A stretch of 5,661 nucleotides of DNA, taken from NCBI GenBank assembly GCA_002409145.1, contig DHUL01000042.1, positions 19,232-24,892 of the forward strand. The letters run 5' to 3'. The position numbers and the translations under genes were made by a program. The notes below the pieces were generated by a model, which saw only the letters and a list, made by a program, of their open reading frames with translations, did not search any database and was not told the origin of the DNA. Of the stretch, positions 1-5,661 are shown piece by piece; the stretch's first letter is position 1, and each line of letters begins with the position of its first letter. This DNA comes from Bacteroidales bacterium UBA5235 (GTDB lineage: Bacteria > Bacteroidota > Bacteroidia > Bacteroidales > VadinHA17).

Positions 1-47
1 TAGAATTACTTTAGTGGGGAATGTCAGATTCATTAAAGCCGATTACC

Positions 48-1325
48 ATGAATGTTAAAAGAAATACAAGGCCCCTGAGTCTTTATTCGACTCTGCTGTT
101 AGTATTCGTTTTGTTGAGTACTATGGACCTGGCTGGTCAACCCGGGCGCAAAAAGACAGAAAATTGGGTGGCTGCCTGGAGCACAGCCCTTCAGCTTGTC
201 GAGCCACGCAATAATCCTCCTTCCCCGGGACTGACTGATAACTCCCTGCGTCAGATAGTGCGGGTTTCTATTGGTGGAAAAACCCTGCGGCTAAAGCTTT
301 CAAATGAATTCAGCAAATCTCCTGTCACCATGCGTTCAGTGCAGATTGCAGCCTCAGCCGGCCGGGGTGCCATTGATAATTCAACAAACGTAAAACTTAC
401 ATTTAATGGCAATCATGAGATTACCCTGGATCCGGGTGGCGTAATTACCTCAGACCCGGTCAATTTTAATCTAAAACCACGGATGGATCTGGCAATAACA
501 ATTTATTTCGGTGCCACGTCACCGGATATCACCGGCCACCCTGGTTCCCGGACCACTTCCTATATAATGGCAGGGAATGATGTTTCCGTAACCGATTTTA
601 CCGGTTCTGTGCCAACGGAACACTGGTATGTAATCAGTGGCATTGATGTTTTGACGAGATCATCGGTATCTTGTATTGCGATATTGGGCAACTCGATCAC
701 TGACGGACGTGGTTCAACAACAGACCTCCAGAACAGGTGGCCGGATATGCTGGCTGAACGGCTCCGGGCAAATGCAGATACAAGACAGACAGGCATTCTT
801 AATCTTGGCATCGGCGGCAACTGCGTTCTCAGGGACTGCCTCGGACCTGCCGCAATCAGACGCTACAGGAGGGACATTCTTAGTCAGCCGGGAGTAAAAT
901 GGGTTATAGTTTTTGAAGGGGTCAACGATATCGGACAGGTCAGATCTGCAGACGATGCGGCTTCTGTTGCTGACGGACTTATCGATGCATACACGATGAT
1001 GATAGATTCTGCCCATGCGGAAGGATTAAAGGTTTACGGTGCCACCATAACCCCGTTCAGGGGCAATGGTTACTATAATAAATACAGTGAAACCTGCAGG
1101 AATGAAGTTAACGCCTGGATCCGGAACAGCGGCCGGTACGATGCTGTTATCGATTTTGACAGGGTGCTGAAAAACCCTGATGATCCGGAAAGTCTCGTGT
1201 CATCTTTTCAGAATGATGGCCTGCATCCTGACACAACAGGTTTCAGGAAAATGGCTGACTCGATCGACCTGACGCTTTTTGCTGACAAGCAGACTGCGAG
1301 GCGAAGGTCAGGGAAGAGGCACTGA
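48..1325 (+). CDS. Exported SGNH/GDSL-family esterase, XynE-like (putative carbohydrate acetylesterase)
   Basis: The protein has an N-terminal signal peptide, a beta-rich domain (about residues 38-190) and a C-terminal SGNH hydrolase domain. From the ATG at 48 it is 425 residues. An in-frame ATG at 21 would add nine residues including an Asp. I prefer 48 because it gives a compact basic n-region before the hydrophobic core (STLLLVFVLLST), with cleavage predicted before Gln31. Neither start has a usable Shine-Dalgarno site. Visible blocks are GNSITDG with nucleophile Ser216, NLGIGGN (Gly254, block II), GVND with Asn293 (block III) and DGLHPD with Asp390 and His393 (block V), so the catalytic set is complete. 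The usual Asp of GDS is Asn215. The stretch NSLRQIVRVS...LRLKLSNEF is typical of XynE-like relatives, which include acetylxylan esterases. Length is normal for that group. Periplasmic or secreted removal of acetyl groups from polysaccharide is inferred; the exact substrate cannot be read from sequence. Confidence 0.9.
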   Translation: MNVKRNTRPLSLYSTLLLVFVLLSTMDLAGQPGRKKTENWVAAWSTALQLVEPRNNPPSPGLTDNSLRQIVRVSIGGKTLRLKLSNEFSKSPVTMRSVQIAASAGRGAIDNSTNVKLTFNGNHEITLDPGGVITSDPVNFNLKPRMDLAITIYFGATSPDITGHPGSRTTSYIMAGNDVSVTDFTGSVPTEHWYVISGIDVLTRSSVSCIAILGNSITDGRGSTTDLQNRWPDMLAERLRANADTRQTGILNLGIGGNCVLRDCLGPAAIRRYRRDILSQPGVKWVIVFEGVNDIGQVRSADDAASVADGLIDAYTMMIDSAHAEGLKVYGATITPFRGNGYYNKYSETCRNEVNAWIRNSGRYDAVIDFDRVLKNPDDPESLVSSFQNDGLHPDTTGFRKMADSIDLTLFADKQTARRRSGKRH

Positions 1326-1391
1326 CCGGGACCAGTTTCAGGCTGTCAGAAGGCCATAATAAAACCAGGAGTTCGGTTGTAACCTCTTATC
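1326..1391. other. Convergent intergenic gap
   Basis: This 66-bp stretch lies between the stop codons of the SGNH esterase (+) and the tannase-family gene (-). A bidirectional terminator would be expected here. I see only a weak possible 4-bp stem (AACC...GGTT, near 1363-1378) with no good T-run, so no terminator is called. Confidence 0.5.
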
Positions 1392-3134
1392 TTATTTCGA
1401 TGAACTGACATAAGAACTTACCTGATCCTGCTCCCCGCCTGTATATTTTGGATATTCCGGATATGAACAGAGAAGATATCCTTTACCTTCCGGCTTAACC
1501 CCGATTCGTCCATCGGTGTCTATAACAAGTGTTTTGGCAGGAGCGATTCCTTCTTCAACCCATGATATTATCAAATCCAATTTGTCGCCGGAGTTTGGTG
1601 CCGGAATGTTTCTTATCATAACTGATTCTCCATCCCCGTTCATCTTATAGCTTCTGCCTGATAATCCATGGCCACCCTGGGGAACAACGTACAACCGTGC
1701 AAACTTATCCAGTTTATTCTGTCCCATCTTATTCAGTAAAGACTGATAATAATCAAGCTGTGCACCAGAAGAGGCAATAAAATCCTGAGTCCCGACAGTA
1801 ATAATTATCTTGCCCCCATGCCTGTAAAATTCATTCAGGTTCGGATTCGTCGCATCGAGCCATTCGGATATCTGTTTCCGGCGCTTAAGCATGGCTTTAT
1901 CCTCGGTATAGTCCAGCGGATTGGCAGCCAGATCCTGCATCAGGAACCCGGTTACCCCGAGAACTCCGAGCCCGGAGTGAACCTGAGCGTTATCCGGCGC
2001 TCCTTCCTGTCCTTTATACCGGTTAGGGGTAATCGTTCCGAATGATTCAGGATCGATAGTCGGGAGCCACATGCCGAACGATCTGACGCCGTTTGCAAGT
2101 GGTGACTTGAATATGAGCCTGCTGTACACGAATTCGAGTGTCTTAATCTGTCCGTCAGTAAGCCTGTCCGGTGAAGAAGCAACTCCCGGTATCTGATCCT
2201 TTCCTTCCGGCACGCGCAGGGCTGCCCATGGATCAGCAGGACCCGAACCGTCTGTCACATCAAATATGGTACGTGACGCCATATAGTTATTAATTATCCC
2301 GTCTGACAACCCGTCAAGTTTGTCACATTGCCTCAGGAACTCAGTCCTGATTGCATCAGTCTTGTCAGGCGTCACCCAGCCTGCCAGTGGTTTTTCCTGT
2401 ATCCTTATCAGTTCAGGAGCAAGCATCAGAGTCGAAAGGCTGACTATCGGGACATCAGATATTATGCCGTCATAATCTGCGGGATATCTTTGGGCGACCA
2501 TAAGTCCTTCGCGTCCGCCCTGAGAGCCTCCGACATAATAGTTGAAACGAGGTCTTTCATTATATATCCTTTCAATTATAACCATCACTGCATCATGGGT
2601 CTTCTTCATTTGCATATAACCGATGTTGCGGATAGCTTCCTCATTGAGGCTCCATTCTTCAGGTTTAGCTCCTGAAGGACCGGAAGCCAGAGCTTTGCCT
2701 CCTCCGCCCATTCCTCCCTGGTGGCCAGAGTCGCTGCCATACAATGCAAAACCTTTATTTAACAGCGGATTTCTGCCTTCTCTGACTGTGATAGATCCGT
2801 TCATACCGCCTCCGCCGGTCTGCATGGCACGATACGACCAGCTTGCGGGAAGCAGAACACGAAAATTAATTGGCCAGCCTTCCGGATCTACAGGGAAAAT
2901 TGAACCCTCGACAATACCGTATGCAGGAGTGGCATCGGTCGCTTCAACCCAGCGCGGAGCATATAGTTTAACCGAACTGACAGGTTCTCCGATTGCCGAA
3001 GCCGGGATTGATGTACCTGCCTTTTCGATGTCGGTTTTTGTAATTACTAAATTTTTGTCATAAGAGCCCTGACCGGTGACAGATGATTCCACCAAAAGCG
3101 AGGTTGCAATGACTAAGAAAAAGAGCCTTTTCAT
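1392..3134 (-). CDS. Exported tannase/feruloyl esterase family alpha/beta hydrolase
   Basis: This is a 580-residue esterase of the tannase/feruloyl esterase family (Pfam PF07519), whose members cleave gallic, ferulic or related acid esters. The start at 3134 gives a standard signal peptide (MKRLFFLVIATSLLVE...) cleaved before Gln22. A longer reading from 3194 would add 20 residues without signal character and overlap the upstream MBL gene. Visible elements: a glycine-rich oxyanion region (GGGGMNG, about 107-113), SDSGHQG (134-140), the nucleophile elbow GGSQGG with Ser204, a Ca-binding-type loop CDKLDGLSDGI (270-280), catalytic Asp451 in GTQDF and His489 in GGHG, and a tail LCSYPEYPKY resembling the family's C-terminal motif. 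Length fits the family. Unusually, the Cys residues expected next to Ser204 and His489 are both Gly, and the mature protein has only two Cys (270, 556). It lies 13 bp after the MBL-fold gene, so co-transcription is likely. Substrate is unknown; a phenolic ester of plant polysaccharide is the natural guess. Confidence 0.9.
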   Translation of the reverse strand: MKRLFFLVIATSLLVESSVTGQGSYDKNLVITKTDIEKAGTSIPASAIGEPVSSVKLYAPRWVEATDATPAYGIVEGSIFPVDPEGWPINFRVLLPASWSYRAMQTGGGGMNGSITVREGRNPLLNKGFALYGSDSGHQGGMGGGGKALASGPSGAKPEEWSLNEEAIRNIGYMQMKKTHDAVMVIIERIYNERPRFNYYVGGSQGGREGLMVAQRYPADYDGIISDVPIVSLSTLMLAPELIRIQEKPLAGWVTPDKTDAIRTEFLRQCDKLDGLSDGIINNYMASRTIFDVTDGSGPADPWAALRVPEGKDQIPGVASSPDRLTDGQIKTLEFVYSRLIFKSPLANGVRSFGMWLPTIDPESFGTITPNRYKGQEGAPDNAQVHSGLGVLGVTGFLMQDLAANPLDYTEDKAMLKRRKQISEWLDATNPNLNEFYRHGGKIIITVGTQDFIASSGAQLDYYQSLLNKMGQNKLDKFARLYVVPQGGHGLSGRSYKMNGDGESVMIRNIPAPNSGDKLDLIISWVEEGIAPAKTLVIDTDGRIGVKPEGKGYLLCSYPEYPKYTGGEQDQVSSYVSSSK

Positions 3135-3147
3135 AATTTCATCGATT

Positions 3148-3975
3148 CTAATTGATAGCTTTTTTATTATAATTGATTCGAACGCCGTAGTCACTGATTA
3201 CAAGGTTAAGCCCCATCCCACCATCCGGATTCTCTACTCCCTTCACTTTCCCGGTTAATACATCCTTGCTTAAGGTTACCATATCATCAACTCTCTGCTT
3301 TGTTTCAGGATTGTTACCATAATAGTGTCCGGGAAAAAGATTTTTAATCCCGTATTTCTGCATAATTGCACTCATCTTCTCACAGGTTGAAATAAGAGTC
3401 GAGAAATTCATGCTTAAAAGCAGGTTCCCGGAACCAAATGAGTCACCACTGAATCCATACCCCGCATCCTTATCAATAAATGAAGTGGAGCCAGGGGTAT
3501 GACCCGGTGTAAAAACCACTTCCAGCTTTCTGTCCCCAAGGTCTATTTCTTCACCGTCGGCCAGGTATCTGATCTTCCCCTTATAGCCAGGCATTACCTG
3601 AGGAATCAGAACCGTATCGCCAGGATTAATGTATATTTCAGGGAACCGATCAATTGATGAGCCTGTGTGATCCCCATGAACATGTGTGGCCACCATTATT
3701 ACCGGCTTTTTTGTGATAGCTGCCACAATCCCATCGAGGCCTTTGATTTTAGTCCCCGCATCGATCAAAACAGCTTTATCGGTTCCTTCCACGAGATACA
3801 GGCTTTCGTTATAGACTAAATTCCCGGTTCCAACCCAGGTGTGTTCGTCGATCTGGCGGAAAACAACGTCGCTATTTTTGAAAACTTCTTTCCCCTCCGG
3901 ATAGGATTGCTGGGCAGATGAAACAATTCCTAAACATAGAAAGAGTGCTGCAGTAACCATTAATTTTAATTTCAT
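3148..3975 (-). CDS. Exported metallo-beta-lactamase-fold hydrolase
   Basis: This 275-residue protein begins with a clear signal peptide (MKLKLMVTAALFLCLGIVSSA) cleaved before Gln22; Cys14 is not in a lipobox. The mature part is a single MBL-fold domain. It keeps the full dinuclear metal-site set: HVHGDH (His98, His100, Asp102, His103), His159 in TPGHTPGS, Asp178 in FSGDSFG and His217 in FPGHYYG. This is the glyoxalase II/lactonase-like arrangement, so an active Zn-dependent hydrolase of an ester, lactone or thioester is expected. A true beta-lactamase role is not indicated. It is the first gene of a minus-strand pair with the tannase-family esterase (13-bp gap), suggesting that both act on one substrate outside the cytoplasm. 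It faces the divergent AT-rich region, where its promoter should lie. The fold and metal site are secure; the substrate is not known. Confidence 0.9.
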   Translation of the reverse strand: MKLKLMVTAALFLCLGIVSSAQQSYPEGKEVFKNSDVVFRQIDEHTWVGTGNLVYNESLYLVEGTDKAVLIDAGTKIKGLDGIVAAITKKPVIMVATHVHGDHTGSSIDRFPEIYINPGDTVLIPQVMPGYKGKIRYLADGEEIDLGDRKLEVVFTPGHTPGSTSFIDKDAGYGFSGDSFGSGNLLLSMNFSTLISTCEKMSAIMQKYGIKNLFPGHYYGNNPETKQRVDDMVTLSKDVLTGKVKGVENPDGGMGLNLVISDYGVRINYNKKAIN

Positions 3976-4006
3976 AATGTCAGTGATATTTAAAACTCTT
4001 ATACTA

Positions 4007-4035
4007 AAAATTTAAAGGATAAATGTAGTCATCAA
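4007..4035 (-). promoter_or_regulatory. Tentative Bacteroidetes-type promoter for the MBL-fold/tannase pair
   Basis: On the minus strand a TTG (4035-4033) is followed after 18 nt by TAAATTTT (4014-4007). That matches the Bacteroidetes -7 consensus TAnnTTTG at five of six fixed bases, and the TTG fits the -33 box. It lies about 30 bp before the MBL-fold start codon. The match occurs in AT-rich DNA and could be chance; TACATTTA at 4027-4020 is an alternative -7. Confidence 0.25.
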
Positions 4036-4149
4036 TTTTACTTCCTTATCTGTTTTATTCAGGTCAATTAGCTTCCGAGAGACTTTTCTCTTTCAGTTAT
4101 CAATCAATTACATTTCATTTTCTGTCATCGTAGTAAAAAGCGAAAAATA

Positions 4150-4184
4150 TTGTGGTAGTTTAGCATAAGAAATGTTTAATTTTT
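4150..4184 (+). promoter_or_regulatory. Tentative Bacteroidetes-type promoter for the beta-sandwich/GH43 pair
   Basis: A TTG at 4150-4152 is followed by TAATTTTT at 4177-4184, five of six fixed bases of TAnnTTTG. The 24-nt spacer is longer than usual. AATGTTTA at 4171-4178 has better spacing but a poorer match. The leader to the ATG at 4222 would be about 35 nt. Confidence 0.2.
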
Positions 4185-4221
4185 TAAAAATACACTATCG
4201 TAAACACTATTAATATTTATC

Positions 4222-4956
4222 ATGAACATCAAATTAAAAACACTGTCATTAGCGGTTATCTCTTTAATCCTTACAGGATTAGGATTACATGCGCAACCTG
4301 GCACAGCTGGACGTCAGATGGACGATCCTACAAAACGCGATACTGTACGAAGCATCGCACCCTACTTCATTCCGGCCACAAAATCAAAGAAGACACCTGA
4401 TTCCCAGGGATTTATTCAGCGTTGGTTACTGCTGGAGCCAATCAACAAACCAAACCGTACCAATACTGTTTTTACAGACAGTTATATAAGAACAGCGTTT
4501 ACAACTGAGTATTTCCCGGAACAGTTTACTGTTTTACCCAAAGACGGAGAAAAAGTAAAAGTCGGAGAACAGGAGTTGACCTGGCATGCCCTGGAAAGCA
4601 CAAAGTATAATGTGAAACTGTTTCGTTTCGCCTATGGGTTGAACAAACAAACATACGGAGTTCTTTTCTGGGCTGTAACGGTGGTCAATAGTCCGCAGGA
4701 AATGAAAAATGTAAGAATGGCTGTAGGGTCAAATTCAGCATCAATGTGGTGGCTGAATGGCAAAGAAGCAGTGATACTTTCGGGAGACAGACGCATGGTA
4801 ATGGATGATTGTCTCTCTCCCCGGCTTACACTTGTCAAAGGCGCAAATATAATCCGGGGAGCAGTAATCAACGGCCCCGGAATGAGTGATTTCTGCATTC
4901 GCTTCCTTGATGAGAACGGAGAGCCGATTAAAGATATCACCATTAGCTGTGAATAA
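4222..4956 (+). CDS. Small secreted beta-sandwich protein, possible carbohydrate-binding accessory to GH43
   Basis: I do not recognise this 244-residue protein as a named family. It starts with a signal peptide (MNIKLKTLSLAVISLILTGLGLHA) cleaved before Gln25. The mature part looks like one beta-rich domain. GFIQRWLLLEPI (63-74) resembles the 'W-L-x-L-x-P' opening, and SMWWLNGKEAV (174-184) the 'W-L-N-G-K' strand, of galactose-binding-like domains found in many carbohydrate-active enzymes. No esterase, lyase or glycosidase motif is visible, and the three mature Cys (197, 225, 243) form no known site. The ATG at 4222 is preceded by an AT-rich leader with no Shine-Dalgarno. The gene is 49 bp ahead of the GH43 gene on the same strand, so they are probably co-transcribed, and a substrate-binding or enzyme-partner role is inferred. 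Such domains also occur fused to esterases such as acetylxylan esterase, so a database label of that kind could come from domain similarity rather than activity. Confidence 0.85.
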   Translation: MNIKLKTLSLAVISLILTGLGLHAQPGTAGRQMDDPTKRDTVRSIAPYFIPATKSKKTPDSQGFIQRWLLLEPINKPNRTNTVFTDSYIRTAFTTEYFPEQFTVLPKDGEKVKVGEQELTWHALESTKYNVKLFRFAYGLNKQTYGVLFWAVTVVNSPQEMKNVRMAVGSNSASMWWLNGKEAVILSGDRRMVMDDCLSPRLTLVKGANIIRGAVINGPGMSDFCIRFLDENGEPIKDITISCE

Positions 4957-5005
4957 ATTCAGCCAGTCAAACTAAGAATATCTCAATTGTATATAAATCG
5001 GAATT

Positions 5006-5661
5006 ATGAAATCAAAAATTAAAATATTGGGCATAACATCCCTGTTGACACTTTTGTTGACCGGAACCGTAACGGCACAAATCGGGAAACCATTTATACA
5101 TGATCCGTCAACTATCATGGAATGTGACGGCAAGTACTATACATTTGGAACAGGCGGAGGCGGATTAATATCCGAAGATGGCTGGACATGGAATAGTGGT
5201 GCAGTAAGACCCGGCGGAGGGGTTGCACCTGATGCTGTTAAAATTGGAGACCGTTACTACGTTTCATACGCTAAAGGCGATGGAGGTCATGCAAGTAGTG
5301 TTTATGTAATGTGGACGAAATCACTTGATCCAAATTCTCCTGATTTCGGATTTAAAGATGAAACACGGGTTGCCTTTAGTGACGGCATTGAAGATTGTGA
5401 TGCAATTGACCCGGCATTTCTTCTGGATCCAACCGATGGAAGATTATGGTGTTCCTACGGAACCTACTTCGGGTTCATTCGTCTTATTGAGCTGGATCCA
5501 CAAACCGGGAAACGTGTTGAAGGCAACCAAGCCATCGATATTGCGATTGACTGTGAGGCTACAGACCTGGAGTATCGTGACGGATGGTATTACCTGCTTG
5601 GCACCCACGGAACCTGCTGCGATGGCGCTAACTCAACATATAATATTGTTGTCGGCCGTTC
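5006..5661 (+). CDS. Glycoside hydrolase family 43, arabinanase-like (3' end outside window)
   Basis: This reading frame stays open from the ATG at 5006 to the window edge, giving 218 codons of an incomplete gene. The signal peptide (MKSKIKILGITSLLTLLLTGTVTA) is cleaved before Gln25, and the five-bladed propeller begins at once. GH43 landmarks are in order: catalytic-base Asp33 in IHDPSTI, TFGTGGGG and SEDGWTW (46-62), VAPDAVKIGDRYYVSYA (73-89), the pKa-modulating Asp135 in AIDPAFL, GRLWCSYGTYFGFIRLIELDPQTG (145-168), general-acid Glu184 in CEATDLEYRDGWYYL, and HGTCCDGANSTYNIVVGR (201-218). The last two stretches resemble arabinan endo-1,5-alpha-L-arabinosidases, so cleavage of arabinan-type chains outside the cytoplasm is the best guess; a xylan- or arabinoxylan-active GH43 is possible. 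Cys131 and Cys183 lie close to catalytic residues. No Shine-Dalgarno is seen. It follows the beta-sandwich gene by 49 bp, in a probable operon. Confidence 0.9.
   Translation, partial: MKSKIKILGITSLLTLLLTGTVTAQIGKPFIHDPSTIMECDGKYYTFGTGGGGLISEDGWTWNSGAVRPGGGVAPDAVKIGDRYYVSYAKGDGGHASSVYVMWTKSLDPNSPDFGFKDETRVAFSDGIEDCDAIDPAFLLDPTDGRLWCSYGTYFGFIRLIELDPQTGKRVEGNQAIDIAIDCEATDLEYRDGWYYLLGTHGTCCDGANSTYNIVVGR

Larger units (their letters stand above)
3976..4221. other. AT-rich divergent intergenic region
   Basis: This 246-bp non-coding stretch separates the starts of the minus-strand MBL-fold/tannase pair and the plus-strand beta-sandwich/GH43 pair, so it should hold both promoters and any shared operator. 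It is clearly more AT-rich than the flanking genes. No ORF, tRNA or riboswitch-like structure is visible. A short stem (AGAGA/TCTCT, 4078-4091) and two copies of TCAATTA (4064-4070 and 4104-4110) are present but too simple to call. Confidence 0.7.

Noticed and set aside
1..20. TAG at 1-3 as the stop codon of an upstream gene
   Set aside because: There is no preceding sequence to establish a frame.
714..1016. Minus-strand open frame of 100 codons within the SGNH gene
   Set aside because: It is antisense to the catalytic domain, Cys-rich with no domain pattern; a shadow of the real gene.
2623..3063. Plus-strand open frame of 146 codons opposite the tannase-family gene
   Set aside because: It lies wholly antisense to a gene with clear family motifs, is rich in Pro/Ser runs mirroring the Gly-rich sense strand, and has no recognisable domain.
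3135..3194. Upstream start for the tannase-family gene
   Set aside because: It would add 20 residues before a perfect signal peptide and overlap the MBL-fold coding end; the start at 3134 is better.
3148..3975. MBL-fold protein as an antibiotic beta-lactamase
   Set aside because: The metal ligands are shared by many MBL hydrolases, and the context of a tannase-family partner and carbohydrate enzymes points to a metabolic ester or lactone substrate.
4078..4091. Small hairpin AGAGA/TCTCT followed by T-rich sequence, as a possible terminator
   Set aside because: The stem is only 5 bp, no gene ends nearby, and it lies between divergent starts.
4032..4110. TCAATTT/TCAATTA repeats (4032, 4064, 4104) as possible operator sites
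   Set aside because: Seven-base AT-rich words recur by chance in such sequence; there is no symmetry or regulator gene to support them.

Overview
The window looks like a piece of a Bacteroidetes (Bacteroidota) chromosome from an organism that attacks plant cell-wall polysaccharide. Three things point that way. All five genes start with a Sec signal peptide. In all five the predicted signal peptidase I site is followed directly by glutamine, which is the 'Q-rule' described for this phylum. The gene starts lack a well-placed Shine-Dalgarno sequence and sit in A/T-rich leaders. The taxon is inferred from these traits, not from a marker gene.

Layout. At 48-1325 (+) is an exported SGNH/GDSL esterase of the XynE-like type. 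It converges, across a 66-bp gap with no clear terminator, on a minus-strand pair read from right to left. The first gene of that pair is an exported metallo-beta-lactamase-fold hydrolase (3148-3975). It is followed 13 bp later by a tannase/feruloyl-esterase-family alpha/beta hydrolase (1392-3134). An AT-rich 246-bp region (3976-4221) separates this pair from a divergent plus-strand pair. That second pair is a small secreted beta-sandwich protein without a recognisable catalytic domain (4222-4956) and, 49 bp later, a GH43 arabinanase-like glycoside hydrolase (5006 onward) that runs off the right edge.

How they may work together (inference). GH43 enzymes of this type cut arabinan or arabinoxylan. 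SGNH and tannase-family esterases remove acetyl and phenolic-acid esters from such polymers. The small beta-sandwich protein may bind carbohydrate. The MBL-fold enzyme probably hydrolyses an ester, lactone or thioester linked to the tannase substrate. A coherent reading is a de-esterification plus arabinose-chain-cleaving locus for esterified pectic arabinan or arabinoxylan. No SusC/SusD pair, regulator, mobile element, RNA gene or CRISPR array is visible.

The most notable details are the loss from the tannase-family enzyme of both cysteines that normally flank its catalytic Ser and His, the five-of-five Gln after signal cleavage, and the stand-alone accessory protein next to GH43. I see no sign of a wholly new type of system.
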